Assembly: GCF_963678635.1 (NCBI RefSeq)
Contig: NC_087070.1
Coordinates: 25,106,007 to 25,170,006 of the forward strand
Direction: 5' to 3'
From: Symsagittifera roscoffensis
Lineage: Eukaryota > Xenacoelomorpha > Acoela > Convolutidae
DNA length: 64,000 bases
How positions within the stretch are numbered: the first letter of the stretch is position 1; each line of letters opens with the position of its first letter. The notes below the pieces were generated by a model. That model did not search any database and was not told the DNA's origin. It was given only the letters and a program-made list of their open reading frames with translations. The translations under genes and the position numbers were made by a program. Below are positions 22,680 to 33,546 of the stretch, piece by piece.

Positions 22680-24081
22680 ATGGCAACAACCAACTCAGTA
22701 AATTATCAAACTAATTCACATCCTCCACAGGATCGTAGTGAAAATTACCCATTCTTTCAACAGAATAAAAATAAAAAACAAGCACCTCATCAAACGGATT
22801 ATCTATCCTCTGATGATGATTATTTACAACCAGATATACTTGCACCATACACTCAAGAATATCGTGGACAAAGAGTGCAGAAACCACATACATATCATAG
22901 AATTTTTTCTCCACACCCAATAGATACACAAAATCAACAACCAATACAAATGCAAAACCCAATTAATACACAATCTTTTCAACCAATTCAGCCACAAAAC
23001 CCAATGATTACACACTCGTATCCACCAACACAAATGCAAAATGAAATACCACTCCCATATTACCTTCAACAACACGAAATAACAAAAAATCAACTTTCAA
23101 ATTTTTCACAAATGCCAAATGCCGCAGAATCATTACAAATGACAATGAATCCATACCTTATGGGTGGATCATCAAAAACATCAAACAAACCATTAATGGT
23201 ATTCACAGGAACAGACCCTGAATATTCTGTAGAAGATTATTTAAATGCAGTAACAGCAAATTTAATTTTAAATATAGGACCTGAACCAATTAATACGCCA
23301 CTACATCAAAATTAGATACATCGACGCACAGCGTTGATACAGACAACCTTAGACGGCGCAGCCCAAAAATGGTTTTCAGTATTGCCCATAGAAATAAAAT
23401 CAAATTGGAAAAGATTTACACAAGAATTTTCAAAAATGTTTGACTCCGAAAGAAACAAACAACAACAAAGAGTTTTACGTAATGAAATTCGCAGATTACC
23501 AAATGAAACCATCAAACAATTAGCAGTACGTATCGAAACACTAGTTCGAAAGGCATATTCATTAAATACACACGACTATAAAAACACAAAAATGACAGAT
23601 ATCTTAATGATGACTTAACACCTCAATTAAGGAAAATAGCAATAAAAAGAGAGCATCCCATCCCTCCTCAATTCGAGAGCCCGATTTAAATTTCCGAAAA
23701 CTAGTAGACAAACTAGAGCAAGCGGAAATCACAATGAAACTTGAAGAAACAGAAAATCTGAAATTACAATATGTTAACCGAATTGAAACAAATACCACAA
23801 ATATCAACAATATACAGGAATCAGATACAGACCTCGTTGAAAAAATCACAGAAATACTCAATATTTATGAAAAACACCCAAACTTTAAAGGCAAACCATC
23901 TTTCAAAAAATGGTGTAATTATTGCCGACGATACGGACATAGTATTTCTGAATGTAGACAAAAACAACAGGACAATCAAAACAAACCTCAAAAATATAAA
24001 GAACCAAATAAATCATTCTATCAATACATGAAGAAGGATCAAAATCTACCAAACAAAAACGTATACAGCAACAACAGTTGA
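22680..24081 (+). pseudogene. Gag of the 18-kb element (broken)
   Basis: Starts at ATG 22680 with a Pro/Gln/Asn-rich N-terminus. A retrotransposon-gag-type capsid region starts near 23195 with VFTGTDPEYSVEDYL and continues with LDGAAQKWFSVLP, FSKMFDSERNKQQQRVL and LPNETIKQLAVRIETLVRKAY. A coiled segment (LVDKLEQAEITMKLEE) leads to the nucleocapsid knuckle CNYCRRYGHSISEC (CX2CX4HX4C) in the 23734-24081 frame. Lesions: TAG at 23313-23315 in the capsid region, two apparent 1-nt losses near 23615 and 23645, and an in-frame TGA at 24079. Similarity over the whole region leaves little doubt about identity. Confidence 0.9.
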
Positions 24082-25878
24082 GGAAAACCACTTCCGAACA
24101 ATACCAATTACACGAGAACTCAATCACCATATAACTCAAGTTATAGAGGAAGATCACCAGAACGAAGAAATACACAAAATTCGTCACAAAATCATTACAA
24201 TAGACCAAATAGTCGAAATAACTACTCCAGATCAAATTCAAATACAACACAATTTGTTTCTAGATATAATTCCCAATCAAGGAATAAATACTATCCAAAC
24301 AATCAGTCACGAAACTCATCATATAATAGAAATAGAAACTACTCCAATAATCGAAATAGAAGTTATTCAAACAACCGTAATCAGAATTACCCGAACAATC
24401 GATCAAGGAATAACTCATATAACAGATCAAACTATAACAGGTCAAACGATAATTATCAAAACAGATCACAAAACAATTCACAAAATCGACATTCAAGTTA
24501 TAATAATCGTCATAGAAATTATTCCCAATCACCACACAGAAATAATAACCATTATAATAATTCTAACAATCGCCACAGAAGTAGTACACCTAAACATCAA
24601 AGACATATTAATCACGTACAATCAAATCCAGAAACAACATCAGACCCCCCAGGTATTGATGACACAGTAAATGACAAACTACAACTAAATCAAATAAACT
24701 GTGGATCATCAGATTCAGAAAGTGATACAGAAAACACTATCTCCATCAATATGATAGCAGTCGAAAATGACTACGAACCTATTATATATGAACAACCTTT
24801 TTCATCACATATATATGAAAATCAATTAAAACTCCTTCACAATTATTATATTGAACCCATCCATTCCACACAAATGGCACAAGAAACTAACAAAATCAAC
24901 ACTACAAATCAATCCAATGAAAATGACAAAACAAAATGCTTGAATACAAATCACATCTATCAAAATATACAAAAAGAACAACCCAAAGAAAAAATTTGGA
25001 CAATACCATTTCTTTTAGAAAGTCCAAGAAACAAAGAATTTCAACCACCAGATCTTGAAATTGATTTTTTAATTGATTCAGGAGCAGAATCAAACATAAT
25101 AAACATTCCCACATGGAATGAGATAAAAACATTACACCCAAAACTAACACCTCTTGAAACCTCCAGTAAACTACCAACAGCACAAGGATCAACATTGGTA
25201 AACTATGGAAAAATTCAATTATTTCTTCTCCCCACAAGAACAATAGAGCAAAATAAAATTTTAAATAAAAAATTAAAACAAATATTTCATATCACTGATA
25301 TTAAACACAATATCATTGGAATACCATTTATCTCTAAATATATACCAACAATCAACATCTTGAATAGTAAAATACTAATCAAAGATAAATACACAAAAAC
25401 AAAAGACACATCCCTAACATTTTTTCAAAGATTAAATAAACAACCACCATTCTTTTCAAAATTTTATCCAATATATAACCAACAAAGAAAACACCTGAAA
25501 CCACTATCAGGAAACATATATAATTTTTCAATAAAACAAGTTCACCAATATGATAAAAAACAAAATAAACAACAACTCTATATGTCAGACTTTGAATTCA
25601 AACCTATCCATAAGTTTTTCAAAATCACAATTTCATCCATAAAATATTTGAAAAACTCGAATTCAGATATTATTTCGTTACATGTATACAACAATACACC
25701 CTATCAAGTAACATTACCTTTAGGACTTTTAGGATATTGCGAAATCAACGCTACGATATCACCAATACACGAAAAAGCATACCGCGTAAATAATATACTC
25801 CAATTATTAGATATTTGTCAATCCACAATTCTTAATGAAGTATTATCCATAAATAATATAATAAGTAAGAGTAAGTAA
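24082..25878 (+). CDS. Asn/Arg/Ser-rich linker and aspartic protease of pol
   Basis: Open in the same frame as the nucleocapsid segment right after the TGA at 24079-24081. First about 180 codons rich in Asn, Arg, Ser and Tyr (repeated NNRNRSYSNN-like text), suited to RNA binding. Then, from about 24751, the aspartic protease: catalytic LIDSGAESNII near 25072, an AQGSTLVNYGKIQ flap-like stretch and HNIIGIPFI matching the I-(I/L)-G motif. After it comes about 180 residues of unassigned linker, including NNTPYQVTLPLGLLGYCE, possibly a small beta domain. The frame stops at 25878, where RT should begin. Confidence 0.85.
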   Translation, partial: GKPLPNNTNYTRTQSPYNSSYRGRSPERRNTQNSSQNHYNRPNSRNNYSRSNSNTTQFVSRYNSQSRNKYYPNNQSRNSSYNRNRNYSNNRNRSYSNNRNQNYPNNRSRNNSYNRSNYNRSNDNYQNRSQNNSQNRHSSYNNRHRNYSQSPHRNNNHYNNSNNRHRSSTPKHQRHINHVQSNPETTSDPPGIDDTVNDKLQLNQINCGSSDSESDTENTISINMIAVENDYEPIIYEQPFSSHIYENQLKLLHNYYIEPIHSTQMAQETNKINTTNQSNENDKTKCLNTNHIYQNIQKEQPKEKIWTIPFLLESPRNKEFQPPDLEIDFLIDSGAESNIINIPTWNEIKTLHPKLTPLETSSKLPTAQGSTLVNYGKIQLFLLPTRTIEQNKILNKKLKQIFHITDIKHNIIGIPFISKYIPTINILNSKILIKDKYTKTKDTSLTFFQRLNKQPPFFSKFYPIYNQQRKHLKPLSGNIYNFSIKQVHQYDKKQNKQQLYMSDFEFKPIHKFFKITISSIKYLKNSNSDIISLHVYNNTPYQVTLPLGLLGYCEINATISPIHEKAYRVNNILQLLDICQSTILNEVLSINNIISKSK

Positions 25879-25904
25879 GAATATAATAAGTAAATAATAT
25901 AGTA
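25852..25904 (+). other. RT-core deletion junction with AATAAGTAA repeats
   Basis: AATATAATAAGTAA-type text repeats several times (AATAAGTAAGAGTAAGTAAG, then AATATAATAAGTAAATAATA). Upstream is the end of the protease/linker frame; downstream starts RVKFLGHNI, which follows the YxDD strand in gypsy RTs. The fingers and palm, including the catalytic aspartates, are therefore missing. The repeats suggest slippage or template switching during reverse transcription. Confidence 0.85.
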
Positions 25905-26610
25905 AGAGTTAAATTCTTAGGACACAATATAGAAAGAAAAACAATCACTCCATTAAAATCACGCATTGATGCTATTCAGAAGCTCCAACCACCAACAAAC
26001 AAAAAGAAAATCCAAGAATTCCTTGGAATGTTAAATTTTTTAAGCAAATATGTCTATAAAATGCAATTATACCTAAGACCATTCTATAATATACTTAGAC
26101 AACAAAATAATTTTGAATGGAACACAGAACATCAAGCACAATTTGAAGAAAATAAAAAACTCTTAACTGAACAAATTTCGAATACAATTCCAGATCCAAA
26201 TCAACCATTCTATGCAATGTGCGATGCTTCGAATTTTGGCATCGGCGCAGCATTATTACAATCACACAATGGTACAAACAAAATGAATCTTGTATCAGCA
26301 AATTCTCGATTATTCACTCAAGCAGAGCTACGACTCTCAACTCTAATGAGAGAATGTACAGCCATAATATATACACTAACAGACAAAACATCCAACAGTT
26401 CTATTCACAGATCACAAACCAATCATTTTTCTCTTTACACAAAAATCCAATCCAAATCACCGAGTTTATAGATTTCAATTAATTCTAATGAAATTCCCAA
26501 ACTTACATATAGTTTGGACAGCAGGAAAGAATCTTGCATTACCAGACACTTTAAGTCGAAATACACCACCTGAATTACTTACACGTAAAACTACAGTTGA
26601 AATACCCAAA
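25905..26610 (+). pseudogene. RT connection and RNase H (broken)
   Basis: RVKFLGHNI, KKIQEFLGMLNFLSKYV and LRPFYNILRQ are the RT thumb/connection. MCDASNFGIGAAL is the RNase H strand with catalytic Asp, and ELRLSTLMRECTAIIYTL carries the Glu-equivalent helix. This frame ends at 26471; the last block HIVWTAGKNLALPDTLSR (PGKxNxxxDxLSR type) is in another frame from 26488. Spacing is normal for Ty3/gypsy apart from the missing RT core before it. Confidence 0.88.
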
Positions 26611-26626
26611 AATATAAAATTTTACC

Positions 26627-28162
26627 TTGCAGAAAACGAAACATCACTCACCCCGACTAGAATGCAAATATGCAGTAAAAACTGACGTTGAACAATCACA
26701 GATAAATAATCTACAACACTTCCCACTTTATTTAGATTGCCAAAATAACCACTACGAAGTTGATCTACTTGGAACATCAACTTTTAAACCAATTCCATAT
26801 TCACAATGGATAAAAAATAACACCCAACAAAAAAGAGTAAAACAACACCCGCATAAAAAAGACCTTCTTCCGTTAATTGAAAAAGAAAATCTAACTGATA
26901 AAATAAATTTATCAGGACCACAAACAAACGATTCAAAATACACAATAAATCAAGTTTTTGACCTCCATGACCCACTTGATACAATTCTTTTATCTAAATT
27001 AGAAATTGAAAACATTTTTCTCCCCCCAACAGGAAAAATTACAATTAATACTTTGAAACAATATCAAAATCTTGACCCAATAATTAGACAACTACAATCA
27101 TGGCACAAATATAAAACTAAACCCGTAAAGGCAGATACAACAATTTTAGGAAATAAAACACTCCTCCGATATTTTCGAAAATTTAATAATACAACAATTA
27201 ATGAAAACACAGACCTTCTAGAATACCAATTAAGTGAATTTACAGTTCCCTGTCTCCCTTTAAGTATGATTCTCATAGCTTTTAATATTTCACATACACA
27301 AAACATTAAAGGACACTCTGGATCAGAGAAAACATATTCAAATTTCATACAAAACTTTTATTTTCCAAATGCACCAATTTGGATAAAAGTACTATGCAAT
27401 GATTGTATAGTATGTCAGCTAAATAAACCTTATCCAAATCAAAAACAAATAGCACAAAAACAAGATTTTAAAGGACAAAGTTTGTACTTTAACCACCGTA
27501 TTTCATTTGATACAAAAGGACCCATTTCACCATCATCCGAAGGAAACTCCTACATTATGGTAATTGTTTACGCATTTACACATTATGTAGCACTTAACCC
27601 AGTACCACATTGTAACGCTTATTACGCTTACACAACACTTTATGAACACTGGATAGCCAAATTCGGACTACCAGAAATTTTAGTTACAGACAACGGTACG
27701 GAATTCATAAATAATGAAATCATCACACTATGTCATTTATATAACATCAAACACAAACCACGTACATCTCACGCACCTTGGACAAACGGCTTAGTCGAAG
27801 GTATGAACCGTTCACTACAAGAATATCTTAGATGTATCATCAATGGAAATGATACAAGATACACCGAATGGTCAGCAGATGTAAAACTATTTCCCTTAGC
27901 ATATAATTCACAAATCACGACAACTCTAAGAATGTCACCATATGAAATGGTTTTTAATCAAAAGCCACGCAAACCAATTATGTTTACAGAAAACTCTCAT
28001 AAAAATGCACAAAGTCATTGTCAACCGAATAAAGACTCAATTTGTTATAACCTACCTTTACACACACACGATGAAGATCATTTTCATCACCCACAAATTC
28101 TTAAATTAGCCTCCGGTACACACACCGAATGGATTTTAAACAGAGATAAAAAAACACAATGA
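26627..28162 (+). CDS. Integrase of the 18-kb element (N-terminal and core domains)
   Basis: A long frame of about 511 codons. Zinc domain: HTQNIKGHSG supplies H...H (HX6H) and CNDCIVC the CX2C, at about residues 222-263. Core: SFDTKGP (Asp near 295), VTDNGTEF (Asp near 355) and GLVEGMNRSLQEYLR (Glu near 391), with exactly 35 residues between the second Asp and the Glu, the canonical D,D35E. The first part (to about residue 130) is a linker downstream of RNase H. The frame start is not a true ATG start; it is a slice of the polyprotein reached by frameshift. It ends at TGA 28160 through an apparent indel, and the C-terminal domain continues in another frame. Confidence 0.93.
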   Translation: MQKTKHHSPRLECKYAVKTDVEQSQINNLQHFPLYLDCQNNHYEVDLLGTSTFKPIPYSQWIKNNTQQKRVKQHPHKKDLLPLIEKENLTDKINLSGPQTNDSKYTINQVFDLHDPLDTILLSKLEIENIFLPPTGKITINTLKQYQNLDPIIRQLQSWHKYKTKPVKADTTILGNKTLLRYFRKFNNTTINENTDLLEYQLSEFTVPCLPLSMILIAFNISHTQNIKGHSGSEKTYSNFIQNFYFPNAPIWIKVLCNDCIVCQLNKPYPNQKQIAQKQDFKGQSLYFNHRISFDTKGPISPSSEGNSYIMVIVYAFTHYVALNPVPHCNAYYAYTTLYEHWIAKFGLPEILVTDNGTEFINNEIITLCHLYNIKHKPRTSHAPWTNGLVEGMNRSLQEYLRCIINGNDTRYTEWSADVKLFPLAYNSQITTTLRMSPYEMVFNQKPRKPIMFTENSHKNAQSHCQPNKDSICYNLPLHTHDEDHFHHPQILKLASGTHTEWILNRDKKTQ

Positions 28163-28187
28163 AATTTACCAAAAATTAACAAAAAAG

Positions 28188-28790
28188 TTGTTACAAAGGC
28201 AAAACATTAATGAACAAATAAATTCACGCTTTACACCAGCCTCCGATTTAAAAATTGGAACATTTGTTTTAATACCCAATTTTAACACTCAAAAAGGAAT
28301 TTCTAAAAAATTACAACCTCTTCGTAAAGGACCTTACCAAATAATTGCCAAACCCACTGATGTCACATATAAAATCACCGACTCAGACCAAAAAGAAATT
28401 GTTCAACATCGAAACAACCTATTACCTTATTACCCAAAAGAATACGCACTACGCGAACTAACTCAATTATATTCTTTCACAGGTTTAAAAGTTATTCAAA
28501 ATAACCCACATACGGAAAATGAAACAAAAGAACAACATGACAGTCACCTCGAAAACCAAAATAAAAACTCAACTACAACGAAAAACAATACAAAAAAGCT
28601 AGATCAAAAAATACATCAAAAAGAAAGAAAAAATAGAAAAATGACAGAAAAAATAATATCCCAAGATCAAATCGACAAATCAGAACATAGAAAGTCATCA
28701 CGACTTAGAAATCAACCACGTAAAGACTATAAAACATTCATCCCACAATCTAAAATATTAAAGAAAGTCGAATTTCAAAAACAGCTTTAA
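28188..28790 (+). CDS. Integrase C-terminal region with GPY/F module
   Basis: Continuation of integrase in a shifted frame. SRFTPASDLKIGTFVLIPNF precedes KLQPLRKGPYQIIAKP, the GPY/F module of Ty3/gypsy integrases, then HRNNLLPYYP. A roughly 100-residue Lys/Asn/Gln-rich tail ends SSRLRNQPRKDYKTF before TAA at 28788-28790. The module supports gypsy/retrovirus-type integrase rather than BEL or copia. Loss of the reading frame between 28150 and 28190 uncouples it from the core here. Confidence 0.9.
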   Translation: MLQRQNINEQINSRFTPASDLKIGTFVLIPNFNTQKGISKKLQPLRKGPYQIIAKPTDVTYKITDSDQKEIVQHRNNLLPYYPKEYALRELTQLYSFTGLKVIQNNPHTENETKEQHDSHLENQNKNSTTTKNNTKKLDQKIHQKERKNRKMTEKIISQDQIDKSEHRKSSRLRNQPRKDYKTFIPQSKILKKVEFQKQL

Positions 28791-29611
28791 TTTTATATTT
28801 CATAATCTTTGCACCTCTGAAATATTTTGAACTTTCATTTTTCAAAATAACATGCTGACAAACACGCAGCGACTCTAGTTCATAATTAGCCAATAGGATT
28901 CATCCAATCCGTCACCTTCTCTAACTCTAGCACAAATCAACTAGACGAACGATATTAAACTCCAGGCATATCTATAACTATAACTTTGCGACCTCCAGGT
29001 CAAAAATAAGCAAACCACTCCAACTTGACAACTAAAATAAATATCACCATAATATCATAACCCTCCCTTATCTAATAACCCAAACATCAACAATATTTCC
29101 CCAACTCAGACCTCAAATACCCCCCAAAACAAATATGTTAAATTAGCCTAAAGTAAAAGCACGACCATTTTAATTAGCCTAATGTATAAAAATCTCAAAA
29201 ATACCCCAGATCATTTGACAAATAAAAATAAAGAAAAAGAAGACCTCCCGATCACCATAAAATTTGCCCCCAACAATTTTTCACGAAACTCAACCTACTT
29301 GTCAAAAAACCAATAAATAATTCGACCACACTTGAAAATTGCCTCAAACAACAAAAAATATTCGATCGAGAAGCCATTTCTTAAATGCTCTTCTCTCGAC
29401 CAGTCAACATAATTCTTAACATTCTCATAAACTTTTTAACGATATTTAAACTTTTAATCATATTTCTTTTTGATACCTTTGAATCTTTTGTAATAATCTT
29501 AATCATTTTTTGCAATATTTTTTAAATTTTCTATTCCATATTTGAACTATACCTCCAACTTTCAAAAGCTATTGACTATATCCACAGGTACGATTCACAA
29601 AACTTATCTAA
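28791..29611 (+). other. Non-coding spacer between pol and downstream genes
   Basis: About 0.8 kb rich in A, T and C with stops in all plus frames. It ends with CTATATCCACAG at 29575-29587, a plausible splice acceptor 25 nt before the ATG at 29612. Such a spacer followed by an acceptor fits expression of downstream genes from a spliced RNA. Confidence 0.5.
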
Positions 29612-30941
29612 ATGATACGAACCATTTTTAGTAGAACAGATATTTTTTTACTATTTGTAATTTTTATAACATTTCTATCATCCCTCATCTTGACAATATG
29701 CAAATGTATAAAGAAAGCAATCATCACATTCGCCCTAGCAACAATCCTCCTAATTCTTTTTCTAGAAGAATACTATAATAAACATAAATTTTTTCACTAA
29801 AAGAATAAATAAAAAACCATCAAAAATTGCTAACCAACAATCACACAGTCAGTCTTCACCGACATCATCCCAAGATAACCCAACACCACCTTCAACTACC
29901 CAAAACCCCCAAACATCTACACGAATTTCCTTTCAAGATAACCCATATACATTTGAAGAACGACACGCTCGCTTATCTGAACCACTAGAACCAGTTCAAC
30001 GACAAGCACGTCTAAGTGAACCAACATATAACTTATACCCAACACTACCACAAGAATTAAGTAGAATACGAAATCCTAGTCAAAATCAAAATACAGTCGA
30101 AATAAATAGACAAATTATACATCCTCGACGAAACAGAAATTTTCAAACTCCCCGAGTTCATTTTGATATACCTCAATCCCCATCACAAAGTACTCCAGAA
30201 AACCCCATTGGTATATTACCAGAAACCCCTACGCTTCTTTCACAACGTAGCACCTCAAGCCTACCCTCAGATTACTTAGGTTCAACACCAACATCTGAAC
30301 AAATACGTGAAAATCCCTTTAACCCCACAAACCAAACATCACTACTACCATATTGGACAACACATTCATTCACACAAGGTGAACCAAATTTAATCAATGA
30401 TCCAATAAATATTTCTACGGATACAACAACATCCTCATCACTACCAGAAACATTATCACTACCATCAACACCATCAATAAGCCAGATTTCACCAACGCCT
30501 TTTAACTTAAATTTCCCAAATAACCTCGACGCTAGATATCGAGAACAATCATCAACAAATATTCCTTTAAGACTAGACTGGAATACATTCACAGCACCTC
30601 CACCATTATTTGGACAACACCCAGAAAGTAACCGACTCCACAACTGGGCACTCAATAGACTACAATATAGACAAGACATCCACGAAGACATTCGTGATCA
30701 TAACATCCAAATACTCCAACAAAACAGTCTACAATTAAAATTTGAAATCACGGTTAAACTAAACAACATTACTCAACATCCCTACCCATTAAACCCACCA
30801 AATATAACAGCTCAATCACTACCACCACCATTTATAACAACTGAAGTAATATACAAATACGACAGATATACCAAAAAGACAATTGGTTACATCACATTTT
30901 ATAACCCATACTCAGGATTATCATACACATGTATATTCTAA
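29612..30941 (+). pseudogene. TM-leader / Pro-Ser-Thr-rich gene of unknown function (one frameshift)
   Basis: An ATG at 29612 opens 62 codons with two hydrophobic segments (FLLFVIFITFLSSLILTIC and ITFALATILLILFL) ending at TAA 29798. A second frame, open from 29766 to TAA 30939-30941 (about 391 codons), overlaps it and contains no ATG at all, so it can only be translated as a continuation. The overlap holds a T6 run where one indel would change frame. The second part is Pro/Ser/Thr/Asn-rich with RHARLSEPLEPVQRQARLSEP (a short internal repeat of ARLSEP) and ends in a more structured segment. It may be a membrane-anchored structural or accessory protein; no homology recognised. Confidence 0.55.
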
Positions 30942-33546
30942 AAATATTAATTTTTCTCAAACTCTTTTTTTCTAGTAATCTCCAATCAGAACATAAACCC
31001 TTCCCCCCGCACAGGACCCCAAGATTTATTAGTAACACATTACGATTGTGAAGAAAATGAACAAAAAACACTACACAAATATGCAATAAATCAGGTATCA
31101 CAATGCGAAACAGAACCACAAGCTATAGAAACTACAAATGTAATAGCGACACTTTATTCAAAAGCCCGAGCAACAACAGTTATAGGATATAAATTCACAG
31201 CAACATTTTCTGAAAAGAAAGTACATTGTTCACAAGTCTCAAATGGAAATAAAAACCGTTTTGACCACGAATCATTCTACCAGAGTAATATCGAACGACT
31301 TTTACATCTCAATCCTGAAGATTGTAAAAACGAGTTACTCCGACTAAATATCACAAGAAATAAAAACGCAGATAGAAAGTTAGTATATTTTCAAGTTTTT
31401 TCAGATTCTGTACATCAAGCAGAACTTGAAAGATATCAAGGACATATAAAATTAGATGAAAAATACCCATACAACGGCGCACACGGAAGATTAACTTATG
31501 ACATACACGATAAACACTGGATACCACATATTGGTATAAATAACCCATCAAACTGCAAAGCAAACACAAAAAATAAAGGATATCAAGAAATAATGCTTTT
31601 CGATTGGAAAATACAACTCAAAAAAATACAACTCACACGCGATTTATCTGACAACACAATGATCTATCAAGGAATTAGATTACTTTGTAAAAACGATCAA
31701 GGCTATTGTGACCCTACAACACGAACACAAGCAACAATTGTTTGGTTCCCCGAAGACACATGTACAACATTTCAAGTAGCAAAAATACACGCTCGTATGA
31801 TAAAATTTCACGAAAAATATTTTATACAATCAATTCCATATGAACAAGTAAATCCATCACGAAAACGAAGTTCTAATTTTAGAAACATACACAATATAGA
31901 AAATAAATTGACACGTTTTCAAATATATCAAGAAACAGAACTTGCATGTAAATACAGAAATCCACTTCACAAAAACAATCTTCCGAAATATTAGTTGAAT
32001 ACGAAAAAGGATTCGACATGACCACTGGAAAAGTAAAAATCGACCCATAGGCCACAAGTCATCCTATAAACGAAGGAACATCATATATACCAGTTAATTT
32101 TCAAAAAAGTAAAGGTCAACCTGGTGGACATCTAAAGCCCCATGACACTAGAAGCACACGTTTACAAGAACTATCACTAATGAATAGTACATATTTCGGT
32201 AATATCCACAATGATATTCACTTAGATATGAAATTAGACTACACAATTAGCCGAATTTTTCAAGAAATGTCACTCTCTGAATTAGAAACACTTCACCAAC
32301 TGTGCGAATTAGAAAGGACACAAATCCTACAATCACTTGCACTAGCAGTATTAAAAATACCCTACGCAGGATATTTATTATCAGGAAATAGATCAATTTT
32401 TTAGACTATGAAGGAAACATTTTAAGGTTTTATACCTGTACCAAAAAAGTATCACCACTATATGTTTTTGAAGATAAACGATGCTATAAAAGAATCCCTA
32501 TCTTTTATAAGAATAAAGTACATTTCGTTGACACACTTTCAAGACGAACCTATTTCTGGGATACCGCAGTCCCATGTGGATCAAAAAATAGCCACAATGT
32601 AGTACAACTGAACCCTGATGAAGATAAATATTACCTTCTTACCCCATATCCCACATTAATGCAATCACTCAAAAAATTTTCACCTGAAAGCATTAGAGCT
32701 ATTGCTCGAAACCCAAATATTGACCTACAATCAATTGGAATATATTCAAAATCCGATATCCAACATCACATTAGAACACAACAATTCCAAGAATTATTAA
32801 CACAAATGGACACTATACAAAGACAATCAATTGACCAAAACTTACGCAAACTTGCCGAAACCGTAGGATTTGCAGATATTTATACACAAGACTATAGCGG
32901 ATATTTTAAAGACATTAAAGACTATATATATCTAAACGGTGAAAAATACCGACCACAAGATATCTCACCTATAAATATTTTTAGCTTTCTTACACTCAAA
33001 ATTGAAATTCTTGATTTTCTAGGATGGCCTTATTCCATCTTAGAAAAATTAACTATTTTATACGCAATGTTTAACTTTATAGGATTTCTTTTTTCACTTT
33101 TAAAAGGAATCTATAATACATGCGCTATACACACACAAGTAAATAGACAAGCAAGTGTAGCACGCATACTATTTGCAGAATTTTTCGGAATTTTTTCATC
33201 ATCAATAAACAAAATTTTTTTAGACGCACAAATAAAAGAATACAACACAAAAATAGCAACAAGACAGAACACATATGACGAAGAACATAACAATGTAGAA
33301 ATAACGCCTACAGCACCACAGTTACCACCCCTACCACATAACCATCCATTATCCCTAGTCCCACGAAATTTTCGAAATTTAGCAATAACACATAATCCAA
33401 ATTTTAGACCAACCATATCACAAAGTCCCATTCAACATATAATGACACATCATTCACTAGATGAAAACACATATGAACAAATTATAGAACAACCCCATAC
33501 CACCGCTTTTCAGTCTCAAAATAATAATTTTTTTAGCCCACGATGA
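30929..33546 (+). pseudogene. Envelope-like glycoprotein gene (frameshifted)
   Basis: An ATG at 30929 overlaps the previous stop by 13 nt and starts a signal-peptide-like MYILKILIFLKLFF. A C6 run near 31010 is followed by a frame open to TAG 31992 that contains the Cys-rich ectodomain (LVTHYDC, QVSQC, VHCSQ, EDCKN, GYCDP, DTCTTF) and NPSRKRSSNF, a basic site that might be cleaved. The next frame runs about 31979-32404 with a TAG at 32048. The last, about 32400-33546, has CYKRIPIFY and FWDTAVPC, then a membrane anchor near 33040-33110 (FNFIGFLFSLLKG) and a cytoplasmic tail of over 100 residues. Family is uncertain: captured class III-type (chuvirus- or gB-like) glycoproteins are candidates by general layout only. 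Confidence 0.65.
30951..30976 (+). promoter_or_regulatory. Strong candidate 3' splice site
   Basis: TTTTTCTCAAACTCTTTTTTTCTAG is an excellent polypyrimidine tract plus AG, ending at 30975, just inside the start of the envelope-like gene. It could also arise by chance from a hydrophobic signal-peptide coding sequence, which is pyrimidine-rich. Confidence 0.35.

Noticed and set aside
22711-23093. Minus-strand and +2 ORFs over gag
   Set aside because: Shadows of the Pro/Gln-rich gag N-terminus, with no independent support.
24254-24670. 138-codon Ile/Thr-rich plus frame
   Set aside because: It is a frame shadow of the Asn/Arg-rich linker of pol; the low-complexity codons keep the alternative frame open.
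30272-30691. 139-codon minus-strand ORF
   Set aside because: Antisense shadow of the Pro/Ser/Thr-rich plus frame; stop-poor because the sense strand lacks the relevant triplets.
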